From Agrobacterium vitis (GTDB lineage Bacteria > Pseudomonadota > Alphaproteobacteria > Rhizobiales > Rhizobiaceae), in the NCBI RefSeq assembly GCF_037039395.1, contig NZ_CP146242.1, positions 3,359,001 through 3,423,000 of the forward strand: a stretch of 64,000 bases of DNA, in the 5' to 3' direction. Positions 27,596-36,008 of this stretch are shown here, piece by piece; within the stretch, counting starts at the first letter, position 1, and each line of letters starts with the position of its first letter. Below the pieces are notes generated by a model. The model saw nothing but the letters and a program-made list of their open reading frames with translations. It made no database searches and was not told where the DNA came from. The position numbers and the translations under genes were made by a program.

Positions 27596-30172
27596 ATGTC
27601 GATGCTGCATTTCTCCCGCTGGAAAACCATTCTTCTCTGGCTTGCCGTCGTGGCGAGCGTTTTGATCGCGCTGCCCGACCTGTTCAGCAAGGATCAACTG
27701 GCCCGTCTTCCGTCCTGGTTCCCGAGCAAGCAGATGACGCTCGGCCTCGATTTGCAGGGCGGTTCGCATATCATGCTGAAGATCGACCGCAACGATATCG
27801 TCAAGGAGCGGCTTGAAGCCGTGGTTGGCGATATCCGCGGCAGTCTTCGCGATGCGGGCGTTCGCTATACCGGGCTGAATGGCGTTGGCCAGGCGGTCCA
27901 GGTCCGCATTACCGATCCGGCCCAGCTCGATGCAGCGCGCAAGGCCTTGCAGACGCTGACCGCGCCGGTCAGCACCGGCGGTTTCGGATCGAGCAGCATC
28001 CAGGAAGCGACACTGGACGATAGCGGCGATGGGGTGTTGAAATTCAACCTCACCGATGCCGGTATCGATTATCGCATGTCCTCGGCACTCACCCAGTCCA
28101 TCGAAGTCGTGCGTCGCCGCGTCGATGAGCTTGGCAATACCGAGCCGTTGATCCAGCGCCAGGGCTCTGACCGGATCATCGTGCAGGTGCCGGGCCTGGG
28201 CGATCCGCAGCGGTTGAAGAATCTTCTGAACCAGACCGCGAAACTGAGCTTCCGCATGGTCGATACCAGCATGTCGGCCACCGAAGCGATCAGCGGCCGC
28301 CCACCTGCAACGTCCGAAGTGCTGTACAGCCAGGATGAGGCGGCTGTGCCCTATCTGGTCGAAAAGCGGGTTCTGGTGTCCGGCGAGGATCTAGTCGATG
28401 CCCAGGCAAGCTTCAATCAGCAGAATAACGAACCGGTCGTCAGCTTCCGCTTCGATAGCCGTGGTGCGCAGCGCTTTGCCCAGGCGACTCAGCAGAATGT
28501 CGGGCGACCCTTTGCCATCGTGCTCGACAATCAGGTGATTTCCGCACCTGTCATCCGTGAACCGATTGTTGGTGGTTCCGGCCAGATTTCCGGCAATTTC
28601 ACGGTGCAGGGCGCCAATGATCTCGCAGTCCTGCTGCGCGCCGGCGCATTGCCGGCAACCTTGACCGTAGTCGAAGAGCGCACCGTCGGCCCAAGCCTTG
28701 GCGCCGACTCGATCCGGGCCGGGGTTTCTGCCGGCTTCATCGGTGCGGGGCTTGTCGTGGTGCTGATGATCGGGCTTTACGGCTTCTTCGGCGTGCTTGC
28801 CGTGCTGGCGCTGTTGGCCAATATCGTCATGATTCTGGCCATCCTCACCCTGCTTGGATCGACGCTGACGCTGCCGGGCATCGCCGGTATCGTATTGACC
28901 ATCGGTATGGCTGTTGATTCCAACGTGCTGATCTACGAGCGTATCCGCGAGGAATATAAGAGCGGGCGTTCCCTCATTCAGTCGATCGATATCGGCTTCA
29001 ACAAGGCCTTGGCGACCATTGTCGACGCCAATGTCACCACGCTGATTGCCGCTGGCGTGTTGTTCTTTCTCGGCTCCGGTCCGGTGCGTGGCTTCTCGGT
29101 AACGCTTGCCATCGGTATCATCACCACGGTGTTTACCGCCTTTGGCTTGACCCGTTGGATGTTTACCGTCTGGGTGAACACGCGCCGTCCCAAAGCTCTG
29201 CCCAAGGGGGTTCGGACCGGAATTTTCGATGGCACAAACATCCCGTTCATGGGTGTCCGCCGTTACACGTTCCTGCTGTCGGCTGCCTTGTCCATTGCCG
29301 CCCTTGTCGGTTTCGGCACGGTCGGCATGAAGCTCGGCATCGATTTTACCGGCGGTTCGATCATCGAGTTGAAGGCCCGTCAGGGCAATGCCGATCCCGC
29401 TGCCATCCGCGAACAGTTGAGCAGTCTCAATCTCGGCGACGTTCAGGTCCAGGGTTTTGGCGATCCGAGCAGCGTTCTGGTCCGTTTGCAGGCCCAGGAC
29501 GAGGGTGAAAACGGCGAACAATCGGCTGTTGCCAAGGTGCGTGGCGAATTGGAGCAGGCTTACGAGTTCCGCCGCACCGAAGTCGTCGGCCCGTCCGTAT
29601 CGGGTGAGTTGACGAAATCCGCAACCATTGGCGTGTTGATTTCGCTGATGGCGATCCTGGTCTATATCTGGATCCGGTTTGAATGGCAGTTTGCGGCAGG
29701 CGCGATCATCGCAACCCTGCACGACGTCATCCTGACGCTTGGCCTCTATGTGATCACCGGGGTGGAATTCGACCTCAGCAGTATCGCGGCCATCCTGACG
29801 ATTGTCGGCTATTCGCTGAACGATACCGTGGTCGTCTATGACCGCATGCGCGAGAACCTGCGCCGCTACAAGAAAATGCCGCTGGATGTGCTGATCGACA
29901 CATCGATCAATCAGACCCTGTCTCGGACCATCCTGACATCGGTGACGACGCTTCTGGCCCTTCTGGCATTGTTCCTGTTCGGTGGCGAGGTTATCCGCTC
30001 CTTCACCTTTGCCATGCTGTTCGGGGTTCTCGTTGGCACATTCTCCTCTATCTATATGGCGGCACCGGTGCTGATCGCCTTCCGTCTTCGCCCCGAAGGT
30101 CAGGGCGAGCCGGATAAGGCTGTAAAAGCAAAGCCGGAGAAGAACGGCACTGCGGGCAAGGCGGGAGCATAG
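27596..30172 (+). CDS. secDF: SecD-SecF fusion, protein translocase accessory subunit
   Basis: The 858-residue protein joins SecD (about 1-530) and SecF (about 555-840). SecD has the TLGLDLQGGSHIMLKID start, its large periplasmic domain and six membrane helices with IAGIVLTIGMAVDSNVLIYERIREE. SecF repeats the plan with FTGGSIIELKA and VGYSLNDTVVVYDRMRENLR. SecDF uses the proton gradient to pull exported proteins out of SecYEG. The fused form is, to my knowledge, usual in this family of bacteria. An internal ATG at 27602 is an alternative start. Confidence 0.97.
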   Translation: MSMLHFSRWKTILLWLAVVASVLIALPDLFSKDQLARLPSWFPSKQMTLGLDLQGGSHIMLKIDRNDIVKERLEAVVGDIRGSLRDAGVRYTGLNGVGQAVQVRITDPAQLDAARKALQTLTAPVSTGGFGSSSIQEATLDDSGDGVLKFNLTDAGIDYRMSSALTQSIEVVRRRVDELGNTEPLIQRQGSDRIIVQVPGLGDPQRLKNLLNQTAKLSFRMVDTSMSATEAISGRPPATSEVLYSQDEAAVPYLVEKRVLVSGEDLVDAQASFNQQNNEPVVSFRFDSRGAQRFAQATQQNVGRPFAIVLDNQVISAPVIREPIVGGSGQISGNFTVQGANDLAVLLRAGALPATLTVVEERTVGPSLGADSIRAGVSAGFIGAGLVVVLMIGLYGFFGVLAVLALLANIVMILAILTLLGSTLTLPGIAGIVLTIGMAVDSNVLIYERIREEYKSGRSLIQSIDIGFNKALATIVDANVTTLIAAGVLFFLGSGPVRGFSVTLAIGIITTVFTAFGLTRWMFTVWVNTRRPKALPKGVRTGIFDGTNIPFMGVRRYTFLLSAALSIAALVGFGTVGMKLGIDFTGGSIIELKARQGNADPAAIREQLSSLNLGDVQVQGFGDPSSVLVRLQAQDEGENGEQSAVAKVRGELEQAYEFRRTEVVGPSVSGELTKSATIGVLISLMAILVYIWIRFEWQFAAGAIIATLHDVILTLGLYVITGVEFDLSSIAAILTIVGYSLNDTVVVYDRMRENLRRYKKMPLDVLIDTSINQTLSRTILTSVTTLLALLALFLFGGEVIRSFTFAMLFGVLVGTFSSIYMAAPVLIAFRLRPEGQGEPDKAVKAKPEKNGTAGKAGA

Positions 30173-30175
30173 GCA

Positions 30176-30562
30176 TTGGCAAAGGGCATTATCATCCGCG
30201 AGGCGCATTTTCCGGGCCGGTCCCCCATCGATGCCTATGGCAATGGCGGGTTCCGGTTTGCGGATATGTCGCATCGCGGCTCCCTTTTGCTTTTACCATC
30301 AGGCATTTATGGCTGGGATATGAGCGAGGGCGAGGACCTGACGGTCACCGCCCTCCAGCGCTTGCTGGACGAGGCGGATAAGGTCGAGTTCCTGTTGCTC
30401 GGCACGGGCACGGAACTGCGCCGTATCCCCAGCGACGTTAAAGCCGCTCTGACCGCCGCTGGCATCGGGTCTGACCCGATGAGCACCGGTGCTGCGGTGC
30501 GGACCTATAATGTGATGCTGGCGGAAGAACGGCCCGTGGCCGCCGCATTGATTGCAGTCTGA
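30176..30562 (+). CDS. Mth938-like (DUF498) protein, NDUFAF3-type
   Basis: The 128-residue protein belongs to the Mth938/DUF498 family (REAHFPGRSPIDAYGNGGFRFAD, SLLLLPSGIYGWD, LLLGTGTELRRIP, VRTYNVMLAEERPVAAALIAV). The human homologue NDUFAF3 is a complex I assembly factor. The start is a TTG (30176) only 3 bp after secDF; the family N-terminus MAKGI supports it over later codons. Its place directly before an NDUFAF6-like gene suggests the two act together, but that is inference. Confidence 0.85.
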   Translation: MAKGIIIREAHFPGRSPIDAYGNGGFRFADMSHRGSLLLLPSGIYGWDMSEGEDLTVTALQRLLDEADKVEFLLLGTGTELRRIPSDVKAALTAAGIGSDPMSTGAAVRTYNVMLAEERPVAAALIAV

Positions 30563-30566
30563 TCTC

Positions 30567-31430
30567 ATGGCTGAAAGCGCAAAGCCATCGCCATTGGTCC
30601 CGGATGTATGCCTTACGACGCTGCGGGAGATCGACCGCGACCGGTATTTGGCCTGCCTTCTCTCCCCGCCGGAAAAGCAGCCTGCCTTGGCAGCGCTTTA
30701 TGCCTTTAATGCGGAGCTTGCCCGCGTGCGTGATCTGGTGCGGGAGCCCTTGCCGGGGGAAATTCGGTTGCAATATTGGCGCGACCTGCTTTCGGGCAAG
30801 GGGCATGGCGATACCACGGCCAATCCGCTGGCGGCAGGGCTTTTGGCGGCGGTGGAGCGCTATCACTTACCGGTTCAGCCTTTGCTCGACATGATCGATG
30901 CGCGGATTGCCGACCTTTATGATGATCCGATCGGGCCGAGATCGGCGCTGGAAGGCTATGCGGGAGAGACCGCCTCGGCGCTGATCCAACTGGCGAGCCT
31001 GGTGCTTGATGCCCAGGCCGCACTGAATTGCGCAACCATTGCAGGCCATGCCGGGGTTGCTCAGGCCATCGCCGGCCTGCTGGCGCTGATGCCGCAGCAT
31101 CGGGCGCGGGGACAACTCTACATTCCCGACGAAATCCTGACCGCGACTGGCCTCGACCGCGATGCCTTCCTGTCGGGCAAGGACGAGATGCGGATCGATG
31201 GTGCAATCGAAGCCTTTGCCGGTCTGGGGCTCGATCATCTTGCCAAGGCGCGCGCTGGTGGCAAGCTTCCGGCATCTTTGGTTGCTGCCTATCTGCCCGT
31301 GGCGCTCGCCGGTCCAATTCTGCGGGATGCTCGTCGGCGCGGCGCCGATATTCTGCAAACACCGATCCGCCGAGCCCAGTGGCGCCGCCAGCTGACACTG
31401 CTGCGCGCCAGCATGACGGGTCGATTTTAG
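30567..31430 (+). CDS. Squalene/phytoene synthase-fold protein, NDUFAF6-like
   Basis: This 287-residue protein has the all-helical trans-isoprenyl diphosphate synthase fold: LAALYAFNAELARVRDLVREPLPGEIRLQYWRD and an RIADLYDD segment. The two DxxxD metal motifs of real squalene or phytoene synthases are not intact, and no carotenoid or hopanoid genes are nearby. It fits the NDUFAF6-type branch linked to respiratory complex I assembly better than an isoprenoid enzyme. ATG 30567 starts 4 bp after the Mth938-like stop, so the two are an operon with secDF. Confidence 0.75.
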   Translation: MAESAKPSPLVPDVCLTTLREIDRDRYLACLLSPPEKQPALAALYAFNAELARVRDLVREPLPGEIRLQYWRDLLSGKGHGDTTANPLAAGLLAAVERYHLPVQPLLDMIDARIADLYDDPIGPRSALEGYAGETASALIQLASLVLDAQAALNCATIAGHAGVAQAIAGLLALMPQHRARGQLYIPDEILTATGLDRDAFLSGKDEMRIDGAIEAFAGLGLDHLAKARAGGKLPASLVAAYLPVALAGPILRDARRRGADILQTPIRRAQWRRQLTLLRASMTGRF

Positions 31431-31584
31431 GGCTGCAAGGTTCCTCCTGAACCAGCCCCTCGGGAAAACCCGGATTACACTTTTCCTGGCAAACGATGCA
31501 CAGGTTTGCACTCCGGCTCCAAACTCACGCAAGGCTCATCCGTTAGTTCTTACCTACTGCAAAATCCGCAAGTTGGAATCGTAT

Positions 31585-31620
31585 CAAAGGATTATGCAGC
31601 AGATATAAAGTGTTGCCGCA
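31585..31620 (+). repeat. Partial composite palindromic repeat (copy 2)
   Basis: AAAGGATTATGCAGCAGATATAAAGTGTT matches the 3' half of palindrome A plus the linker of the repeat family (ATTATGCAG..GATATAAAG.G). The rest has decayed. It lies in the leader of the next gene. Confidence 0.5.
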
Positions 31621-31673
31621 ATTGCGCGATCCTCGATCGGCAGTGCTGCTCTCGCATCATCCGGAGGTTGCCA

Positions 31674-32138
31674 GTGGGCGTTGGGATCGGTATTTTTGTG
31701 TTTTTGGGCATTATCGCCTTCGCGTGGTACGTCTCGCGCATGGCGGAGCGCAATGACGGCGAAACCCTAAGCGATGTCGGACTTGCCATCCTGGAATTCG
31801 GCCGGGCCTTTCCTGGCGAAGCTATCCGCAGCCTGCATGCCACAGCCGATGGCAAGGCAGTTTTCGTCAGGCTGCATGACAACCGCGCTGGCTTCATGCG
31901 CAATCTTCGCAATCATTATGCCTGCCATTTGATCGAGCCGGGGCATGTGCAGGTCCGCCCCCTGGAGAGCGTTCACGGCTTCCACGTCACGTTTCTCGAT
32001 GCAGCCCAACATAACGGCGACTATATTTTCGCCAAACCCGCCGAGGCCGCAGAAGTATCGCTTTGGCTGCTCGGCAACTATATCGCGCCGAGCGATTTGC
32101 AACCGGCAGAAGACAGGTTTGACAAGACGTCCTCTTGA
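31674..32138 (+). CDS. Membrane-anchored protein of unknown function
   Basis: I recognise no family. The probable start is GTG at 31674, six bases after GGAGG at 31663-31667, giving 154 residues. The first 22 residues are a hydrophobic anchor (GVGIGIFVFLGIIAFAWYVS), leaving a soluble domain of about 125 residues with FPGEAIRSLHATADGKAVFVRLHDNRAGFMRNL, which reads like a compact beta-rich domain. The long upstream ORF extension to 31506 runs through the repeat and is unlikely to be translated. It is convergent with trmFO. Confidence 0.65.
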   Translation: MGVGIGIFVFLGIIAFAWYVSRMAERNDGETLSDVGLAILEFGRAFPGEAIRSLHATADGKAVFVRLHDNRAGFMRNLRNHYACHLIEPGHVQVRPLESVHGFHVTFLDAAQHNGDYIFAKPAEAAEVSLWLLGNYIAPSDLQPAEDRFDKTSS

Positions 32139-32182
32139 GTAGGATGGGCTATCAGGTCCTTTGAGATCTTCGGGCCTTGCTC

Positions 32183-33640
32183 TTACAGGCCCGCGTCTTC
32201 CATTTGCGCAACAGGCTGTGGAATGTGCGGCGGCAGGCCGAGCCATTCCCGGCAATGCGCCAGGGCGCGGATGGCGATCAACTGTCGCTTCATGACAGTC
32301 TTGTCCTTGCCCCGGAATCGCTTCACGCCTTCGGGCTTGACGATGGAGCCAGGCTCCAGATCCGGAAACAGGCCAAAGTTGATGTTCATCGGCTGGAAAG
32401 ACTTTTTGCCGGGCTCATCGTTGGACACGATATGGCCACCGGTAATATGGTTGAGCAGCGCACCGAGCGCCGTTGTCACCGGCGGCGGGCTAAAGGCTTC
32501 GCCCTTGCGCTCGGCAGCAGCAAAGCGACCGGCCAGAAGACCGATGGAGGCGCTCTCGACATAGCCTTCGCAGCCGGTGATCTGTCCTGCAAAACGCAGG
32601 CCCGGTCTGCTCTTTAGGGAAAGAGACGGATCAAGCAGCACTGGTGAATGGATATAGGTATTGCGGTGCAGGCCACCGAGCCGGGCGAATTCGGCGTTTT
32701 CCAGACCGGGGATCATCCGGAAAATCTCGGCTTGGGCGCCGTAGCGTAGCTTGGTCTGAAAGCCGACCATGTTATAGAGCGTGCCCAGTGCATTGTCCTG
32801 GCGCAGCTGCACGACGGCATAGGCTTTCACGGTCGGATTATGAGCATTTGTCAGCCCCATCGGCTTCATCGGTCCATGGCGCAGGGTTTCACGGCCGCGT
32901 TCCGCCATGACCTCGATGGGCAGGCAGCCGTCGAAATAGGGTGTGCCTTCCCATTCCTTGAAGCCGACCGCGTCACCGGCAATCAATGCATCGACGAAGG
33001 CGTTATACTGGGCCTCGTCCAGGGGGCAGTTGATGTAATCCTTGCCCGTACCGCCCGGGCCAACCTTGTCATAGCGCGACTGATACCAGCAGATATCCAT
33101 ATTGATGCTGTCGCGGTGGACGATGGGGGCGATGGCGTCGAAAAAGGCCAGCGCGTCCTCGCCGGTTTCAGCGCGGATGGCCTCGGCCAGTGCCGGTGAT
33201 GTCAGCGGACCGCTGGCGATAATGCTGAGATCCCAATCGCGCGGCGGCAGGCCGGTGATTTCCTCGCGCACCACAGTTACGAGCGGGTGGGCTTCCAGGG
33301 CCTGCGTCACGGCCTCGGCAAAACCATCCCTGTCGACGGCAAGCGCGCCACCCGCCGGCACCTGATGGCGGTCGGCGCAGGCCATGATCAATGAGCCGGC
33401 CAGCCGCATTTCCGCATGGATAACCCCAACCGCATTGGCGGTAGCGTCGTCGGATCGGAAGGAATTGGAGCAGACAAGCTCGGCAAGGCTATCGGTCTTA
33501 TGGGCGTCGGTGCCGCGAAGGCCGCGCATCTCATGAAGAATGACCGGCACGCCCGCCTCAGCGATCTGCCAGGCGGCTTCGGAGCCAGCAAGCCCGCCGC
33601 CAACGATGTGAATAGGGGAATAGGAGTTGTTGTCTGTCAT
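32183..33640 (-). CDS. trmFO: Methylenetetrahydrofolate--tRNA-(uracil-5-)-methyltransferase
   Basis: TrmFO is a flavoprotein that makes the ribothymidine at position 54 of tRNA from methylenetetrahydrofolate. The 485-residue protein has the FAD-binding [14 protein letters not shown] motif, the [27 protein letters not shown] block with the active-site Cys, and [22 protein letters not shown] near the C-terminus. Length is about 15-30 residues above the bacterial norm because of the N- and C-terminal tails. Confidence 0.97.
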   Translation of the reverse strand: MTDNNSYSPIHIVGGGLAGSEAAWQIAEAGVPVILHEMRGLRGTDAHKTDSLAELVCSNSFRSDDATANAVGVIHAEMRLAGSLIMACADRHQVPAGGALAVDRDGFAEAVTQALEAHPLVTVVREEITGLPPRDWDLSIIASGPLTSPALAEAIRAETGEDALAFFDAIAPIVHRDSINMDICWYQSRYDKVGPGGTGKDYINCPLDEAQYNAFVDALIAGDAVGFKEWEGTPYFDGCLPIEVMAERGRETLRHGPMKPMGLTNAHNPTVKAYAVVQLRQDNALGTLYNMVGFQTKLRYGAQAEIFRMIPGLENAEFARLGGLHRNTYIHSPVLLDPSLSLKSRPGLRFAGQITGCEGYVESASIGLLAGRFAAAERKGEAFSPPPVTTALGALLNHITGGHIVSNDEPGKKSFQPMNINFGLFPDLEPGSIVKPEGVKRFRGKDKTVMKRQLIAIRALAHCREWLGLPPHIPQPVAQMEDAGL

Positions 33641-33738
33641 GGCGGCTGCTTATCACGCCTTGCCGCCGCTTCCAATCTTGAATAGAGCAAATTGCACTTT
33701 GGAGATGCAAGCTTGGTTTGGAGAGTTAGCAATCATCG

Positions 33739-33979
33739 TACATGACGTAAATGTTTTGCTCTGTTGCTTGCCCCTCTGCCTTGCCAGGCATCTCCCCCCT
33801 CAAGGGCGGAGATCAGATAGGCGTGCCGCCTACGTTTACCAATAAATCGTGATTATCGATAGTTAAGAGCGATGATGTGACGCGAGAGGTTAAATCCGGG
33901 TCGATCTCCCTCCTTGAGGGGGAGATGTCCGGCAGGACAGAGGGGGGTAAACGGCATATCAAAACGTTTACGTCGCGTA
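33739..33979. repeat. About 240-bp inverted-repeat element
   Basis: Two arms of about 76 bp (33739-33814 and 33903-33979) are inverted copies of each other around an 88-bp centre. Shared segments, compared in one orientation, are TACgtGACGTAAA.GTTTTG, a CCCCTCTG..CTGCC motif, GG.CATCTCCCCC.TCAAGG and GGAGATC. The CATCTCCCCCTCAAGG core is a string I recall as common between rhizobial genes. There is no ORF or transposase inside. The arms would fold into a very long hairpin, resembling a MITE or a pair of inverted intergenic repeats. Nothing else is seen in the 413-bp gap between trmFO and the DUF1127 gene. Confidence 0.75.
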
Positions 33980-34053
33980 GAGTGCCCAGAAATAGAAAAC
34001 GGCGCCAAAAGCGCCGTTCGAACATTCAATTCAAATTTTAAAACCGGGTCCGA

Positions 34054-34197
34054 TTAACGGAACGAACGGTTTGCAATGTGACGGATGTCGTAACGGGTGA
34101 TGCCGATGTCGGACAGGGTCTGGTTGGACAGGCCGCCCAGCTCGGACAGAGTGCGGCGATAGCTAATCCAGTTTTTTGCAATGCGGATCGGGTTCAT
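34054..34197 (-). CDS. DUF1127 (YjiS-like) small protein
   Basis: A 47-residue ORF reads MNPIRIAKNWISYRRTLSEL followed by GGLSNQTLSDIGITRYDIRH and IANRSFR. The L..L....L.DIG..R.DI pattern is the DUF1127 signature. In Agrobacterium, small DUF1127 proteins have been linked to phosphate and carbon metabolism and RNA turnover; Arg-rich members bind RNA. It is encoded alone on the minus strand, and its 5' side is a 455-bp non-coding stretch that should hold the promoter. No overlapping longer ORF is credible. Confidence 0.88.
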   Translation of the reverse strand: MNPIRIAKNWISYRRTLSELGGLSNQTLSDIGITRYDIRHIANRSFR

Positions 34198-34652
34198 GAC
34201 GTTTCCTCGAGATCTTGTTTGCTGATCCGGCGGTCTCTCCCGCCTCAGCTGTTGGATTGTTTATACATCGGGGAAGGCATTAGCGACAGTGCAATAAATG
34301 GGCGACTGCTATGCGTTTGTGCAGATTCATGGCTATTAATTGTGCTTCGGCTAGGATTTGAGCATGATTTTTGGACGCCCAAAACAGGCCTTTTCCGAGT
34401 GAAATTCTCACCGGTGCGAGGGTGTGGAATTGCCGACCTTCAGGCACAAGACGGTCCCATAATGGCTTTGTTTAGGAAGAATCCAGCGGATATTTTGTGT
34501 TGCGAACATTCCCTGCCTTGTGGCCAGCAAAAGGCGGCATAATTCGTCAAAACGCCTTTATCGCGTCTATCTCCGTTGCGCACTTATGGCGTAAGCTTGC
34601 GGCAAGCTCTGGCTTTGATGGTCCGTGCCATGTCTTTGTGCGGAGTTTGACC
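34198..34652. other. Gene-free stretch between the DUF1127 and lipoprotein genes
   Basis: This region separates two divergent genes and should contain both promoters. I find no convincing gene: a plus-strand ORF ending at 34542 is mainly antisense to the DUF1127 gene. No terminator, repeat or riboswitch is recognisable. Confidence 0.3.
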
Positions 34653-35111
34653 TTGCTGCGGTATTTGCGCGTTTTTGCCTTTCTATCGATCTGCATGGCG
34701 CTTGCCGGGTGCATGGCCGGGCTGTTTCAATCCGCGCCGAAGAAGTTTTACTATGATATTCGCGCCGTCACCGTGCTGGCGGGTCCGAAAGTGCCGCTGG
34801 CCCTGGTTCAGGGCGTGGAGCGGCGTCTGTCAGCAGCCGTCGCTGCCACGGTGCGCAGCGAGGTTTTGCCGCGGGTGATTCTGACGGTCAGGGTCGAGGC
34901 GATGGCAAGTGGGCTTGGGCTGGACAAGCGGCATAACGAAGCCGAGGTCAAGGTCAGTGCTGCCTCGGTCGAAACCGGGGATGTGGTCGCTCAGGGCGCG
35001 TTTAAGGTGCTGACCATTACCAATGACCAGACGCTCGGCCCTGAAAGCCTGGCGGAAGAAATTTCAGCCCGGATACGCTCACTGTTTTCCCTGACCGCGC
35101 CAAAACTATAG
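34653..35111 (+). CDS. Putative lipoprotein of unknown function
   Basis: The 152-residue product begins LRYLRVFAFLSICMALAG followed by Cys, a good lipobox with cleavage before Cys at about residue 20. The mature part contains YYDIRAVTVLAGPKVPLALVQGVERRLSAAV and ends SLFSLTAPKL; I cannot assign a family. I choose the TTG at 34653 because GGAG lies seven bases upstream and it places the hydrophobic segment at the N-terminus; in-frame GTG (34638) and TTG (34647) codons are alternatives. It is followed by the B12 riboswitch, so it is probably not part of the cobalamin operon. Confidence 0.6.
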   Translation: MLRYLRVFAFLSICMALAGCMAGLFQSAPKKFYYDIRAVTVLAGPKVPLALVQGVERRLSAAVAATVRSEVLPRVILTVRVEAMASGLGLDKRHNEAEVKVSAASVETGDVVAQGAFKVLTITNDQTLGPESLAEEISARIRSLFSLTAPKL

Positions 35112-35189
35112 CGGGTACCAGGACACGAGAGGGTGATGGCTGATGGCTTGCAGATTGACTTCAAACGTCATTCTGCTAACCCTAGAGTT

Positions 35190-35545
35190 GGATGGTTTTC
35201 GGCCTGAAGAGATTGAGGCTGGAAAGCAAAAGGGAATGCGAAGGCGTGGACCCAGACAGGGCATGCCAAACGCAGCCGACCCCGCGACTGTAGAACAGCG
35301 AGGGTTTTCCATCTGGTTTTGAAGATCCTTGCATGGCGGGCCGCGTGGTGTGGCCGGTGCGGTGAGCGGATAGGCCGGAAAAGCCACTGGAGTGGCAAAG
35401 CGATCTGCCGGGGTTGGACGCCTCTTTATCTACGAATTGTCCGCCTTTTCGCTTTTGCCATGACCTCCGGGAAGGTGAGGAAAATCTGCGAATTGGTGCC
35501 GTGATGGTGCCGCTTTGACGCTGTGAGCCAGGAGACCTGCCGTCC
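35190..35545 (+). ncRNA. Cobalamin (AdoCbl) riboswitch
   Basis: All conserved blocks of the B12 element occur in order on the plus strand: AAAAGGGAA (35228-35236), CCCGCGACTGTA (35281-35292), AAGCCACTGG (35381-35390), CGGGAAGG (35468-35475) and the B12 box AGCCAGGAGACCTGCC (35526-35541). The element binds adenosylcobalamin and should switch off the downstream cobP-cobW-cobN-cobO genes when B12 is plentiful. The long gap between CACTGG and GGGAAGG contains TGGCAAAGCG and CGCTTTTGCCA, which pair to make an extended peripheral arm. Ends are approximate. Confidence 0.95.
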
Positions 35546-35698
35546 GTGACGGGCTTTAAGCCCAATTGGGGGAGAGATCCCCGACGCCAGCACGGAGGTT
35601 GTCGTGGCGCAACAGATTGATCGCGGACCTTCCAGGCTCCGCTTCACGGTCATTTGGCCGTTGCACTTTTTGCCGCCTGCGCCCAATGGAGGCAGGTC
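35546..35698 (+). promoter_or_regulatory. Expression platform of the B12 riboswitch
   Basis: Between the B12 box and the first gene are the self-complementary GGGCTTTAAGCCC and a pairing option GCCTGC with the GGAGGCAGG that holds the Shine-Dalgarno (35688-35692). No T-run terminator is seen, so control is more likely by masking the ribosome site than by transcription termination. This is a reading by eye, without folding energies. Confidence 0.4.
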
Positions 35699-36004
35699 AT
35701 GATGACGCTTGTGTCATCACGCAGCATAGGTGCGGCCTTAGCGCTGCTTGTGCTGGCGGCGCTGGTTTTTGCGCTGCTGCCTTTTTCCCGTCATGCGCCT
35801 TCTGGCCCTTTCGAGCGGCCTGCAGAACAACAATTCCAGGTACCACCGGCTTCCAATTCCACCTTTGGCGGGGCGTTGTCGCAGCCGAGGCCGGATGTGC
35901 GGTCTTCTGCGCCATCCGCTGCCGATGCAGCCCCATCATCCGCATGGCCGGGCTTCGTGCCGCGTTCCAGTGGGCTCTATACGCCGCCTGCCGGTGGAAA
36001 CTGA
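35699..36004 (+). CDS. Small membrane-anchored Pro/Ser-rich protein, first gene of the B12-riboswitch operon
   Basis: I do not recognise a family. The start MMTLVSS at 35699 (or the second ATG at 35702) follows GGAGG at 35688-35692. The 101-residue product has one hydrophobic helix (about 9-27, [20 protein letters not shown]), then about 70 residues rich in Pro, Ser and Ala and ending [14 protein letters not shown]. It lacks the His pattern of CbtB. It lies 4 bp before cobP, so it is very likely B12-regulated; a role in cobalt or corrinoid handling is only guessed from position. Confidence 0.6.
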   Translation: MMTLVSSRSIGAALALLVLAALVFALLPFSRHAPSGPFERPAEQQFQVPPASNSTFGGALSQPRPDVRSSAPSAADAAPSSAWPGFVPRSSGLYTPPAGGN

Positions 36005-36008
36005 CGTC

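Noticed and set aside
28391..30274. 627-codon open frame on the minus strand opposite secDF
   Set aside because: It is His/Gln/Arg-rich shadow sequence against an unmistakable SecDF reading frame.
30567..31430. True phytoene or squalene synthase
   Set aside because: The Asp-rich metal motifs are not intact and there are no isoprenoid pathway neighbours; the NDUFAF6-type branch fits better.
33739..33979. CRISPR array or insertion sequence
   Set aside because: There are only two inverted arms, no direct-repeat spacing, no cas genes and no transposase ORF.
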